DNA from: CAZMGV01 sp964565925
GTDB lineage: Bacteria > JAGRBM01 > JAHCIT01
NCBI GenBank assembly: GCA_964565925.1
Contig: CAZMGV010000006.1
Location: 157,289 to 221,288 of the forward strand
DNA length: 64,000 bases
Reading direction: 5' to 3'
Of the stretch, positions 18,775 to 26,719 are shown one piece after another. A program made the translations under genes and the position numbers. Each line of letters starts with the position of its first letter. Position 1 is the stretch's first letter. Under the pieces are notes generated by a model that worked only from the letters and a program-made list of their open reading frames with translations, did not search any database and had not been told where the DNA came from.

Positions 18775-19491
18775 ATGGACTCTCTCAAAGGCAAAGTCGC
18801 GCTCGTCACCGGGGCCTCGCGCGGCATCGGAAAAGCGGTCGCGCTGGAACTGGCCTGTTACGGCGTGAAGCTGGCGGTGCACTCCCGGTCCGACGAATCG
18901 CTCGCGAAAGTCATCCCTGAACTGAGAGCGGCGGGCGTCCAGGTGCTGGGACTGCCGGGGCTTCTGGAGCATCCGGGCGTCGCCGCGGAACTGGTCAGAA
19001 AGACCGCCGCCCATTTCGGCCGCCTCGACATCGCGGTGAACAATGCCGGGATCAATATCGTGAAAAATCTCGATGAACTCACCCGCGAGCAGTTCGAAAA
19101 GGTCTTGCAGGTGAATCTGCTGGCGCCGTTCGAAGTGTCGGCCGAAGCGCTGAAAATCATGAAAAAGCAGAAATCGGGCGTGATCGTCAACGTCTCCAGC
19201 GTGTCTGCGAAAACCGGTTTGCCGAAGTTCCCCGGTTTTGCCGCCTACTCGGCTTCCAAATACGGCCTTCAGGGGCTCACCGACGTCACTCACGCCGAAG
19301 GCAGGCCCTTCGGTATCCGGGTCGTGGCGGTGCAGCCCGGTTCGGTCGACACCGACATGCTGCGGGAGTCCCTGCCCGGAGCCGGTGCGGACAGGGTGCT
19401 CAAGCCCGTCGAAGTCGCACGGGTCGTGGCGTTCGCCTGTTCCGGCGGCGGTGCGTCTCTGGCCGGTACGACGGTTGAGGTATGGCCATGA
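18775..19491 (+). CDS. SDR-family oxidoreductase, FabG-like
   Basis: A 238-residue classical short-chain dehydrogenase. TGASRGIG is at residues 13-20, NNAG near 89 and the catalytic Ser and YSASK motif in VNVSSVSAKTG and YSASKYGLQGLTD, so it should be catalytically active with NAD(P)H. The substrate is not evident. It follows folE by 25 bp and overlaps the downstream MBL-fold gene by ten bases, so the pair is co-translated. A pteridine reductase role is thinkable given the neighbours but the sequence does not show it. Confidence 0.8.
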   Translation: MDSLKGKVALVTGASRGIGKAVALELACYGVKLAVHSRSDESLAKVIPELRAAGVQVLGLPGLLEHPGVAAELVRKTAAHFGRLDIAVNNAGINIVKNLDELTREQFEKVLQVNLLAPFEVSAEALKIMKKQKSGVIVNVSSVSAKTGLPKFPGFAAYSASKYGLQGLTDVTHAEGRPFGIRVVAVQPGSVDTDMLRESLPGAGADRVLKPVEVARVVAFACSGGGASLAGTTVEVWP

Positions 19492-20462
19492 CCGGATCGG
19501 CCGATCGGAAACTGTTCAAGCCGCCGGTTGAAGTGGGTGAAGCCGGCAAAGGCGTCTACTGCGTCGATCTGTTCGAGGGCGGCCATCCGGACCGGACCTG
19601 CGCTTATATCGTGAAAGACGGAGGCCGGGCGGCGATTGTCGAGACCGGTGCCGCTCCGCTTTCCTGGCGGGTACTCAAGTCGCTTGAGACGCTCGGTCTT
19701 TCGGCGGACGCGGTCGAATGGATCGTGCTGACGCATATCCACCTCGATCACGGCGGCGGCGCCGGCTGGCTGATGGAAAACCTGCCGAATGCGAAAGTCG
19801 GCGTGCACCCGCGCGGCGGGCGGCATCTCGTTGATCCGTCCCGGCTCATTGCCGGTGCGCGGGCCGTTTACGGCGACCGGTTCGATTCGATGTTCGCGCC
19901 GATCGTTCCTATTCCCGCGGACAGAGTGGTTGAAGTCCCTGACGGCGGAACGGTCGCGATGAGCACCGGCCGCACGTTCGAAATCATCCACCTGGCGGGT
20001 CACGCGAGGCACCATTTCGTGGCGGTGGACCGCACTTCCGACGGCGTCTTTACCGGAGACAACGCCGGGGTCAGATACCCCTGGCTTTCCCGGTACGGAT
20101 TCACGCCCGCACTGCCCACGACCTCGCCGTCGGAGTTCGATCCGCCCGAGCTGGAAAAGACGATGGACCGGCTCGTGAACCTCGGCGTGAAGAACTATTA
20201 CTTCACGCATTTCTCGTGCGGCACGGCGGCGGAAGTCCGCGAATGCCGGAACTGGATCGCCGGGTACGTGAAGCTGGTGAAGGAAACCGGTGCCGACTGG
20301 GAGAAGTTACGCGGCAGGTTCCGCCAGGAGATCACGGAGGCGCTCGTCAGGCGGGGAGTTCCTGCGGGCGCGCCGGAACTGAAAAGTCTCGAACTCGATC
20401 ACGAGATCAACGCCAAGGGTGTTGCGCTGTGGTGGGAAAAAGCGGGCGGGATAAACGGCTGA
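19482..20462 (+). CDS. MBL-fold metallo-hydrolase
   Basis: A 326-residue hydrolase with the metallo-beta-lactamase fold. The metal motif HIHLDH (about residues 86-91) is complete; the later His in LAGHARHHF and the Asp in FTGDNAG supply further ligands. The overall length with a C-terminal helical extension is like the glyoxalase-II-like or lactonase-like branches. The substrate is unknown. Its start overlaps the SDR stop, so the two enzymes likely work on the same compound. Confidence 0.8.
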   Translation: MAMTGSADRKLFKPPVEVGEAGKGVYCVDLFEGGHPDRTCAYIVKDGGRAAIVETGAAPLSWRVLKSLETLGLSADAVEWIVLTHIHLDHGGGAGWLMENLPNAKVGVHPRGGRHLVDPSRLIAGARAVYGDRFDSMFAPIVPIPADRVVEVPDGGTVAMSTGRTFEIIHLAGHARHHFVAVDRTSDGVFTGDNAGVRYPWLSRYGFTPALPTTSPSEFDPPELEKTMDRLVNLGVKNYYFTHFSCGTAAEVRECRNWIAGYVKLVKETGADWEKLRGRFRQEITEALVRRGVPAGAPELKSLELDHEINAKGVALWWEKAGGING

Positions 20463-20480
20463 GGCCGCTGCTGTAAGCCA

Positions 20481-20568
20481 CCCCCAAAAGGGGGAGCCCC
20501 GGACATCGGGGGAGGCCAATGTCCGGGGCTATAGGAGGAGAAGTGCTCTGAAGTTTGAGATAGAGCAC
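20481..20568. other. Cluster of three hairpins after the MBL gene
   Basis: Three inverted repeats follow one another in 90 bp. The first is five C and five G around AAAA (20481-20494). The second has perfect 12-base arms, agccccggacat at 20495-20506 and its complement at 20519-20530. The third has perfect 7-base arms, gtgctct at 20543-20549 and agagcac at 20562-20568. There is no T-run after any of them, so they are not standard terminators, although the second could end the queD operon with help. An AGGAGGAG at 20533-20540 has no useful start codon behind it. A small structured RNA is possible. Confidence 0.4.
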
Positions 20569-20670
20569 GCCTTGTGCCGCCATCAGCCGGCTATTCAAAA
20601 AACAAACAACTTGTTGTAATTACAGAGTAATTTTCCAATTGATCGCGCTGATTTCCAACGCGCAGATCAA

Positions 20671-20703
20671 GTATCATTTTGAGAAAATTTCTCAATGTGA
20701 TAC
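20671..20703. promoter_or_regulatory. 33-bp palindrome upstream of the NtrC-type regulator gene
   Basis: Arms of 16 bases flank one central A: gtatcattttgagaaa on the left and tttctcaatgtgatac on the right, with 14 of 16 positions pairing. A second smaller palindrome (ctcaa, t, ttgag) is at 20712-20722. The sites sit 15-66 bases before the TTG start of the response regulator gene in an AT-rich stretch. The symmetry fits a dimeric DNA-binding protein, perhaps autoregulation, but no binder is known. Confidence 0.5.
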
Positions 20704-20736
20704 AAATAATTCTCAATTTGAGGTGAGTGGGCATTT

Positions 20737-22155
20737 TTGACGTCCGGTGGACTCTGGAACCGGAACGCGGCGGATCGTGTGGCCCGTATCCTCGTCGTCG
20801 ATGACGATCCCAACTTCCTGAAACTCGTAACCGAGCATTTGCGCGCCGACGGCCACGAAACCGTCACGGCCTCGAACGGTATCGAAGGTCTTTCGCGCTA
20901 CACACCGGAAATCGACTGCGTCGTTTCCGACGTCCAGATGCCCGAGATGGACGGCCTCGAACTGCTCCAGTCGCTGCGCGAGCGAAACCCCGCGCTGCCG
21001 GTCATCATGCTCACCGCGCAGACAACCGCCGACGCCGCCGTTCAGGCGCTCCGTCACGGCGCACGCGATTACATATTCAAGACAGACCTGCAGCGGCTCC
21101 CCACGACCGTTAAAAACGCAGTCTCGCACCGGCGGCTCGAAAACCGCGTGGACCAGCTCGAATCGGCGGCACGGGAAAAATTTTCGCTGCGGAACATCGT
21201 CGGCCGTTCGTCCCAGATGAACGCCGTCTTCGAGGCGCTCGAGCGCGTCGTGTCGTCGAACGTGACCGTGCTCGTGCAGGGGGAAAGCGGCACCGGCAAG
21301 GAACTGCTCGCCAAGGCCATTCACTTCAATTCGGCGCGGTCAAAAGGACCGTTCATCGCTATTAACTGCGCGGCGATTCCGGAAAACCTGATCGAGAGCG
21401 AGCTGTTCGGCCACGAGAAAGGCGCCTTCACCGGCGCCGTCAACCGCCGTATCGGCCGCATAGAGCAGGCCAACGGAGGCACGCTGTTCCTGGACGAGAT
21501 CGGCGAAATGAACCTGAACCTTCAGGCCAAGTTGCTGCGCGTGCTCCAGGAGCGAACGCTGGAGCGCGTGGGCGGTTCCGATACCGTGAAGGTGGATGTG
21601 CGCGTGGTGGCGGCGACCCACCGGCGGCTGGACGAAATGGTCCGTGCCGGACAGTTCCGCGAGGATCTCTTTTACCGGCTCAACGTTTTTCCGATCCGGA
21701 TCCCGCCGCTCCGGGAACGGCGTGACGACGTCGTGCCGCTGGCGGAGCATTTTCTCGCCAAGTTCAACCGCGAGGAGGGCCGGACGCTGAAAGGTTTCTC
21801 GCCCGATGCGACCGAGATCCTTCTCAGCCACAACTATCCGGGCAACGTCCGCGAACTGGAAAATCTCGTCTACCGGACGGCACTGCTCTCCAGAAGCGAA
21901 TGGATCGGCGCCCAGGATGTACCGCCGTTCGGTTCGGCGGGAGCGGAAACCCCGGTTCAACCCGCCGTCCACGCGGCCGGTACCGGCGCCCAGTGGAGCC
22001 GCGAGCAGTTTCCCAAACTGGTGGATCTGGAAAAAACTGCCTGTCAGAAAGCGCTCGATCTGGCGGAAGGGAACGTTACCGAAGCGGCCGATCTGCTCGG
22101 TATTGGCAAGGCGACGCTCTACCGCAAGATCAAGGAATATGAACTGAAAGCCTGA
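20737..22155 (+). CDS. Sigma-54-dependent response regulator, NtrC/PilR type
   Basis: A 472-residue enhancer-binding protein. The receiver domain occupies about residues 16-130 (ILVVDDDP, phosphorylated Asp in CVVSDVQMPEMDG). The central AAA+ domain has Walker A GESGTGKE, the sigma-54 contact loop GAFTGA, Walker B GGTLFLDEIG and the LFYRLNVFPIRIPPLRER block. The C-terminal Fis-type helix-turn-helix is at about 445-470 (NVTEAADLLGIGKATLYRKI). The start is TTG at 20737 with GAGGTGAG upstream. The pilin gene directly downstream has a sigma-54 promoter, so this is probably its activator, equivalent to PilR. No sensor kinase gene is adjacent. Confidence 0.92.
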   Translation: MTSGGLWNRNAADRVARILVVDDDPNFLKLVTEHLRADGHETVTASNGIEGLSRYTPEIDCVVSDVQMPEMDGLELLQSLRERNPALPVIMLTAQTTADAAVQALRHGARDYIFKTDLQRLPTTVKNAVSHRRLENRVDQLESAAREKFSLRNIVGRSSQMNAVFEALERVVSSNVTVLVQGESGTGKELLAKAIHFNSARSKGPFIAINCAAIPENLIESELFGHEKGAFTGAVNRRIGRIEQANGGTLFLDEIGEMNLNLQAKLLRVLQERTLERVGGSDTVKVDVRVVAATHRRLDEMVRAGQFREDLFYRLNVFPIRIPPLRERRDDVVPLAEHFLAKFNREEGRTLKGFSPDATEILLSHNYPGNVRELENLVYRTALLSRSEWIGAQDVPPFGSAGAETPVQPAVHAAGTGAQWSREQFPKLVDLEKTACQKALDLAEGNVTEAADLLGIGKATLYRKIKEYELKA

Positions 22156-22233
22156 GCTTTCGCCTTAACGCATCGCGTAATTTGCGATCTAATTTACATT
22201 GGGAGATTTTGTGTACGGGCCGTTTTTGGGCAC

Positions 22234-22260
22234 CGAAAGTGACAAAAATTGTCAGTTTCG
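22234..22260. promoter_or_regulatory. Palindromic activator (enhancer) site
   Basis: Arms cgaaagtgacaa and ttgtcagtttcg pair at 11 of 12 positions around a 3-base centre. The centre lies about 123 bases upstream of the GG of the sigma-54 promoter, the usual distance for an NtrC-family enhancer. The TGACA/TGTCA core is in keeping with reported PilR sites containing TGTC, which is family knowledge. Binding by the adjacent regulator is inferred. Confidence 0.6.
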
Positions 22261-22368
22261 ATGCCGTTTAATGGCGACGTTCAAAAATCAGTTTGAATGC
22301 GCCAGTAAAAAACCGTGTTAACTGGCTGTTATTACAATGATTATTTAGAAATCACATTACCTTATATT

Positions 22369-22384
22369 TGGTCCTGATTTTGCT
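22369..22384 (+). promoter_or_regulatory. Sigma-54 (RpoN) promoter of the pilin gene
   Basis: The sequence tggtcctgattttgct has the invariant GG and GC doublets at the exact -24/-12 spacing (ten bases between them) and the TTGCT block of the consensus TGGCAC-N5-TTGCW. Transcription would start near 22395, leaving a leader of about 90 bases. The match to the -24 element is partial beyond TGG. Confidence 0.75.
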
Positions 22385-22487
22385 CTAAGGACTCCCCAGT
22401 GGATGTTAACCGATTGACCAGGTTTGCCTAATGGTGGGCGATCCGTCTCAAACGGAAGATCAAAAGAAAGTTCAAGGAAGGACTCAA

Positions 22488-23060
22488 ATGAAGAAGCAGA
22501 ATAAAGGTTTTACGTTGATTGAGCTCATGGTCGTCGTTGCGATCATCGGCATTCTGGCCGCCGTGGCCGTCCCGCGTTTCCTCCGGTTTATGGCCCAGAG
22601 CCGCCGCACGGAAACCAAGACGATCCTCTCGGCCGTTTATATCGCCGAAGCAGCGACGAACGAAGGTCTGAACTATCAGGCCTCTTCGGCGGCTTCGACG
22701 ATCACCGGCTACACGACGCTTTCGGCTGCGGGTTTCACCCCGTCATCGCCGGTTAAGCTCTACACTGCCGCTACCGGTGGCAACGGTGGACTCACCGACG
22801 GACCGGGTGCTCCGGCTGGTGCCGGCGTGACCTACAACACGCACGTTGCTCTTACGTTTTCGACTGGCGGCACACCGACCCGTGGCACGTGGTTTACCGC
22901 TGCCATGTGTGGCGATCCGGACGTCAGCGGTACTGTGACGGACCAGTTTGCCATTGGCAGCGCGGGCGGCCGTGAACCGGCCCTTTGCAAGGACGATCTG
23001 AACGGCGGCGTTGCTCCGGCAACTCCTTCGGATTCCTGCACGGGCGCCCTTGGCTGCTGA
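22488..23060 (+). CDS. pilA: Type IV pilin (PilA-like major pilin or pseudopilin)
   Basis: A 190-residue prepilin. The short basic leader MKKQNKG is cleaved and methylated before FTLIELMVVVAIIGILAAVAVP, with Glu5 of the mature protein present. The helix continues to about residue 60 and a beta-rich globular domain follows, with four cysteines in the C-terminal part (MCGDPD, ALCKDD, DSCTGALGC), enough for two disulfides. The ATG at 22488 has a good AAGGAAG site; the longer open frame from 22431 is not the real start. The gene has its own sigma-54 promoter and a downstream terminator. Pilus assembly genes are not in the window, so pilin versus secretion pseudopilin is not fully settled. Confidence 0.85.
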   Translation: MKKQNKGFTLIELMVVVAIIGILAAVAVPRFLRFMAQSRRTETKTILSAVYIAEAATNEGLNYQASSAASTITGYTTLSAAGFTPSSPVKLYTAATGGNGGLTDGPGAPAGAGVTYNTHVALTFSTGGTPTRGTWFTAAMCGDPDVSGTVTDQFAIGSAGGREPALCKDDLNGGVAPATPSDSCTGALGC

Positions 23061-23116
23061 TTTGAGATACGGGTCGGCCTGACGGCTGGATCCGCTCAAT
23101 TCGGATGAACATCCAG

Positions 23117-23150
23117 ACCGCCTCCGGGAAACCGGGGGCGGTTTGCTTTT
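23117..23150 (+). terminator. Rho-independent terminator after the pilin gene
   Basis: Arms accgcctccgg (23117-23127) and ccgggggcggt (23132-23142) pair with one mismatch around a GAAA loop, followed by ttgctttt. It ends the single-gene pilin transcript. Confidence 0.85.
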
Positions 23151-23209
23151 GGGTGCGCGCCGTCAGGTATCCGGCTTTCAGCCGGTATTCAGTCAGTGTT
23201 CAGGCGGCT

Positions 23210-24652
23210 TCAAGCGGCCCGGCGGGCGATCGCCCCCAGTTTTTCCACCGCCCCTTCGGCGCCGTCGAACCAGGCGGCATAGTTGAGACGGATGAAGTTC
23301 CGGTATCGCTGCGTGGGTGAAAATATCGGACCGGGCGCGATCGAGATTCCCGACCGTACGGCTTCGCGGTACAGTTCGATACCGTCGATTTTTTCCGGCA
23401 GCTCCACCCAGATGAAATAGCCTCCCAGCGGACGGGTCGCCCGGGTGCCGGCCGGAAAATACCTGGCCACCGCTTCGCTCATTTCGCGGGCGAACTGGGC
23501 ATAGTACCGGCGCATCTTTCGCAGATGATGATCGTATCCGCCGTGCGCCAGGAAATCCGCCACCGCCAGCTGGGGCAGGGTGGCGCTGGCGATATTGGTC
23601 GCCATCTTGAGCCGTTCGATCTCCTTGCAGTACCGGCCCGGCGCGATCCAGCCTACCCGGTATCCAGGCGCCAGCGTCTTCGAAAACGACGAGCAGAGCA
23701 GCACCAGCCCTTTGGAGTCGTAGGATTTGGCCGCCCGCGGGCGTTCCGTCCCGAAACTGAGATCCCCGTAAATATCGTCCTCGATGAGCGGGATCCCCCG
23801 CTCCGACATCATCCGGACCAGCTCCCGCTTGTGCTCGTCGGGCATAAGGTGGCCGAGCGGATTCTGGAAGTTGGGCGAGACGAGTACCGCCTTCACCCGG
23901 TGCGTATCCAGCGCCCGCCGGAGGGCGTCCAGTTCCATGCCGGTCTCGGGGTGCGTGGGGATTTCAAGCGCCTTGAGTCCCAGCAGTTCGATCGCCTGCA
24001 GCACGCCGTAGAACATGGGCGACTCGATCGCGACGGTGTCGCCGGGCTGGCAGATCGCCCTTAAAGCAAGCGTGATCGCCTCCTGCGCGCCGCAGGTGGT
24101 GACAATGTCGTCGGGACTCAGCACGCACCCGGCCGACAGCGCCCGTCTGGACACTTCCGTGCGAAGCGCTTCGCACCCCGGCGGGATGTCGTAGGTGTTG
24201 GCGAGCCGCTTGTGACGCCGTCCCATGACGCCCAGCGTGCGGGTGAGTTTCTCTGTCGGAATATGGTCGGGGTTCGGCACGCCGGCGCCGAACTGCACGA
24301 GCCGGGGGTTGCGGGTGTCCTTGAGCACCTGCATGACCAGTTCGTCGATGGTCACCGCACAGGGGACGCCCGTCTGCTCGCGCAGCGGCGGCGGCGCGAG
24401 CCTCTCCAGCGTCCGCACGCGGACGTAGTATCCCGACTGCGGCCGGGCTTCGATCAGTCCGCGGTCTTCCAGGTTCCGGTAGGCCTGGGTGACGGTCGTG
24501 ATGCTGACGCGGAACTGCCGGCTGAGATGCCGGACCGACGGAATGCGGTCGCCGGGACGAAACGTCCGCTGCTCAATCAGCCCCGCGATTCGTCCGGCCA
24601 CCTGTTCGTAGAGGTTCGGTTCTTCACGTCTGAGTTGCGCCAGTCCGTTCAT
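23210..24652 (-). CDS. MocR-type regulator: GntR DNA-binding domain fused to aminotransferase
   Basis: A 480-residue protein counted from the Met at 24652 (the frame stays open to 24691, but MNGLAQLRREEP is the natural start). The N-terminal winged helix-turn-helix (about residues 14-75: LYEQVAGRIAGLIEQRTFRPGDRIPSVRHL, then TTVTQAYRNLEDRGLI) is joined to a fold-type-I PLP domain. The PLP lysine lies in SSFSKTLAPGYRVGW. Proteins of this class sense PLP or an amino compound and control nearby genes. Here the divergent genes encode a DUF2917 protein and a branched-chain aminotransferase, which are the probable targets. The annotation as an aminotransferase alone would be misleading. Confidence 0.9.
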   Translation of the reverse strand: MNGLAQLRREEPNLYEQVAGRIAGLIEQRTFRPGDRIPSVRHLSRQFRVSITTVTQAYRNLEDRGLIEARPQSGYYVRVRTLERLAPPPLREQTGVPCAVTIDELVMQVLKDTRNPRLVQFGAGVPNPDHIPTEKLTRTLGVMGRRHKRLANTYDIPPGCEALRTEVSRRALSAGCVLSPDDIVTTCGAQEAITLALRAICQPGDTVAIESPMFYGVLQAIELLGLKALEIPTHPETGMELDALRRALDTHRVKAVLVSPNFQNPLGHLMPDEHKRELVRMMSERGIPLIEDDIYGDLSFGTERPRAAKSYDSKGLVLLCSSFSKTLAPGYRVGWIAPGRYCKEIERLKMATNIASATLPQLAVADFLAHGGYDHHLRKMRRYYAQFAREMSEAVARYFPAGTRATRPLGGYFIWVELPEKIDGIELYREAVRSGISIAPGPIFSPTQRYRNFIRLNYAAWFDGAEGAVEKLGAIARRAA

Positions 24653-24713
24653 ACAGTCACCAGTGAGCCTGACCGCAGGGTCCCTTAACAATATACAGTT
24701 TTATTGCACAAAT

Positions 24714-24796
24714 AGCAGTACAGATAACTATCTAATTTTACTGGAATATTATGCAAATATTCGCTACTGGTCATTATATTCAAAATCTGTACTGCT
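24714..24796. promoter_or_regulatory. Long-range inverted repeat in the MocR/DUF2917 intergenic region
   Basis: Two perfect 11-base inverted copies, agcagtacaga at 24714-24724 and tctgtactgct at 24786-24796, lie 72 bp apart centre to centre in the AT-rich gap between the divergent genes. Related TACAG half-sites are also seen near 24693. About seven helical turns separate them, so both lie on the same DNA face, as expected for a MocR dimer that loops DNA. Confidence 0.6.
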
Positions 24797-24872
24797 TTCC
24801 AATTCTGCCGGGTGTCTCTGCCGCAAGCGGCTCGAAGTTGTCACGATGGTGGCGGAGGAAAGCGGCTCATCC

Positions 24873-25103
24873 ATGAACGGCATTCTGACCAGCCATCGCC
24901 AGATCGGTCACCGGCACAGTTTTCACGTCGACTCGGGACGCGAGCCGGTGCAGGTGCGTTGCGTCTCCGGCGCCGTCTGGGTGACGATGGAAGGCATCCA
25001 CGATGATTTCGTGATGGGTGCCGGCGACGCCGTCGATTTCTGTCCGCCCGGGCGGATCGTCGTCTACGCTCTGGCCGATTCAGAGGTGAAAGTGTGTCAG
25101 TGA
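24873..25103 (+). CDS. DUF2917-like small protein
   Basis: About 76 residues from the ATG at 24873; an alternative ATG at 24846 would add nine residues, and a GGAGG at 24854-24858 favours the later start, although the gap is long. The pattern VRCVSGAVWVTMEG, then DDFVMGAGDAVDFCPPGRIVVYAL is typical of DUF2917/cupin-like small beta-barrel proteins, in which the GxVWVT strand is the hallmark. No role is known. Its stop overlaps the start of the aminotransferase gene. Confidence 0.65.
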   Translation: MNGILTSHRQIGHRHSFHVDSGREPVQVRCVSGAVWVTMEGIHDDFVMGAGDAVDFCPPGRIVVYALADSEVKVCQ

Positions 25104-26155
25104 TCGCGGTGAGCCGTACCAGAAGTCCCAAACCCGTACCGCCGGTTTCGGAACTGGGCTGGGGCCGTCATTTCACGGACCACATGTTCACGGCCGTCTG
25201 GAACGAATCCCTCGGCTGGCATGATGCGCGGATCGTCCCCTACGGCCCGGTCGCACTCTATCCGGCCGCCGCCGTACTGCACTACTCCCAGTCGGTCTTC
25301 GACGGTCTCAAGGCGTTCCGCACGCGGGACGGCGTGAAGCTGTTCCGTCTGCGCGATCACGTCGCCCGGCTGGGTGAAAGCGCGAAGCGGCTCTGCATAC
25401 CGCCGGTGGATACCGGTCTGGCGGCCCAGGGAATCCGTGAACTGGTCCGCACCGACCAGCAGTGGGTTCCGGCCGGCACAGGCAACGCGCTGTACTTAAG
25501 ACCGACGATCATCGCGACGGAACCGTTTCTCGGAGTGCGCCCGGCCCTGACCTACCTGTTTTTCGTGATCGCATCCCCCGTGGGCGCGTACTACGGGAGC
25601 GGCCTCAAGGCGGTGAAAATCTGGATCGAGAGCGGCTTTGTGCGCGCCTCCGAAGGCGGCCTGGGCGGGGTCAAAGCGGGCGCGAACTACGCCGCCAGTC
25701 TGCTCGCCGCCGAAGAGGCGAAACAGAAGGGTTTCGATCAGGTGCTCTGGCTGGACGGCCGTGAACGGAATTACCTTGAAGAAGTGGGCACCATGAACCT
25801 GTTCCTCGACTTCGGAGACGAGGTGGTGACACCCCCGCTCAAGGGAACGATCCTGGGCGGGGTCACCCGCGATTCCGTGCTCACACTGCTCCGCCGTCAG
25901 GGCGTGAAAGCCGTCGAGCGGCCGGTCTCCGTGGACGAACTGCTGGACGCGCACCGGTCCGGGCGTCTCAAAGAAGTCTGGGGCAGCGGCACCGGAGCGA
26001 GCATCTCGCCGGTCGGCGAACTGGCCTGGAAGGGCGAGCGGCTCCGGATCGGCGACGGTGCGCCGGGGCAGCGTGCGCTCGGCCTGTACCGTGAACTCAA
26101 CGCCATCCAGTACGGCGAGACGCAGGACACCGAAGGCTGGCTGACGGAACTGTAG
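25094..26155 (+). CDS. ilvE: Branched-chain amino acid aminotransferase
   Basis: A 353-residue PLP fold-type-IV transaminase acting on Leu, Ile and Val. Family blocks include LHYSQSVFDGLKAFRT, LFRLRDHVARLGESAKRL, LYLRPTIIATEPFLGV and GGVKAGANYAASLLA; Lys194 in the last block is the expected PLP-binding residue. The length and the block LDFGDEVVTPPLKGTILGG match the eukaryote-like BCAT group. It starts with GTG at 25094, overlapping the DUF2917 gene by ten bases. The divergent MocR protein may control it. The liv transporter further right handles the same amino acids. Confidence 0.9.
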   Translation: MSVIAVSRTRSPKPVPPVSELGWGRHFTDHMFTAVWNESLGWHDARIVPYGPVALYPAAAVLHYSQSVFDGLKAFRTRDGVKLFRLRDHVARLGESAKRLCIPPVDTGLAAQGIRELVRTDQQWVPAGTGNALYLRPTIIATEPFLGVRPALTYLFFVIASPVGAYYGSGLKAVKIWIESGFVRASEGGLGGVKAGANYAASLLAAEEAKQKGFDQVLWLDGRERNYLEEVGTMNLFLDFGDEVVTPPLKGTILGGVTRDSVLTLLRRQGVKAVERPVSVDELLDAHRSGRLKEVWGSGTGASISPVGELAWKGERLRIGDGAPGQRALGLYRELNAIQYGETQDTEGWLTEL

Positions 26156-26170
26156 AATTCAGAAAGGGCG

Positions 26171-26713
26171 ATGTCCGTGAACCTGATCGATCATTACCGC
26201 GAGATGGCCTGGTACAACCGGGAGATGAACCGCAGGATTTACCGGATCTGTTCCGAACTGTCCGACGAAGAGCGCAAGCGCGACCTCAAGGCGTTCTTCG
26301 GCAGCATTCACGGAACGCTCAATCACCTGTTGCTCACCGACCGGGCGTGGCTCGGGCGGTTCAGCGGTGATCCGGAGAAGTTCCGGTCCCGCGACACCTC
26401 GGGAAAACCGATCGACTACCGGTCGCTCGCCCATGTGCTCTACCCCGACTGGAAGGACCTGGTCCGCGAACGCGAGAACACCGACGGGGATATAATCGCC
26501 CATGTGGCCGCGCTGACCCCGGACACGATCGCCGTGCCGCTTAGCTACAAGACCAGCTCCGGCGAGCCCTGCTCGCACCCCGTCTGGTGGGCGCTCTCGC
26601 ACATGTTCAATCACGAGACCCATCACCGGGGGCAGGTGACCACGCTGATGAAACAGCTCGGGAAAGACCCCGGCGTGACGGACCTGGTCGCGCTGCTCAG
26701 AACCCGTAAATAA
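26171..26713 (+). CDS. DinB-family protein
   Basis: A 180-residue four-helix-bundle protein. The metal-binding His pattern is visible as SIHGTLNHLLLTDRAWLGRF (about residues 49-68) and HMFNHETHHRGQVTTLM (about 144-160). DinB/YfiT proteins act as thiol-dependent transferases or hydrolases with unknown physiological substrates in most cases. It follows the aminotransferase gene by 15 bp on the same strand, so it probably shares its transcript. Confidence 0.88.
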   Translation: MSVNLIDHYREMAWYNREMNRRIYRICSELSDEERKRDLKAFFGSIHGTLNHLLLTDRAWLGRFSGDPEKFRSRDTSGKPIDYRSLAHVLYPDWKDLVRERENTDGDIIAHVAALTPDTIAVPLSYKTSSGEPCSHPVWWALSHMFNHETHHRGQVTTLMKQLGKDPGVTDLVALLRTRK

Positions 26714-26719
26714 ACGTCG

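Larger units (their letters stand above)
22156..22487. promoter_or_regulatory. 332-bp control region between regulator and pilin genes
   Basis: This stretch contains no gene. It is AT-rich against the surrounding DNA and holds a near-perfect palindrome (22234-22260) and a sigma-54-type promoter (22369-22384), listed separately. The AAGGAAG ribosome-binding site of the pilin gene is at 22474-22480. The rest, including the segment from 22265 to 22365, shows only A/T-rich tracts that could help DNA bending between activator site and promoter. Confidence 0.7.

Noticed and set aside
24714..24796. Terminal inverted repeats of an insertion sequence
   Set aside because: The 11-base arms are only 72 bp apart, there is no transposase and no target duplication; a regulatory site explains them better.
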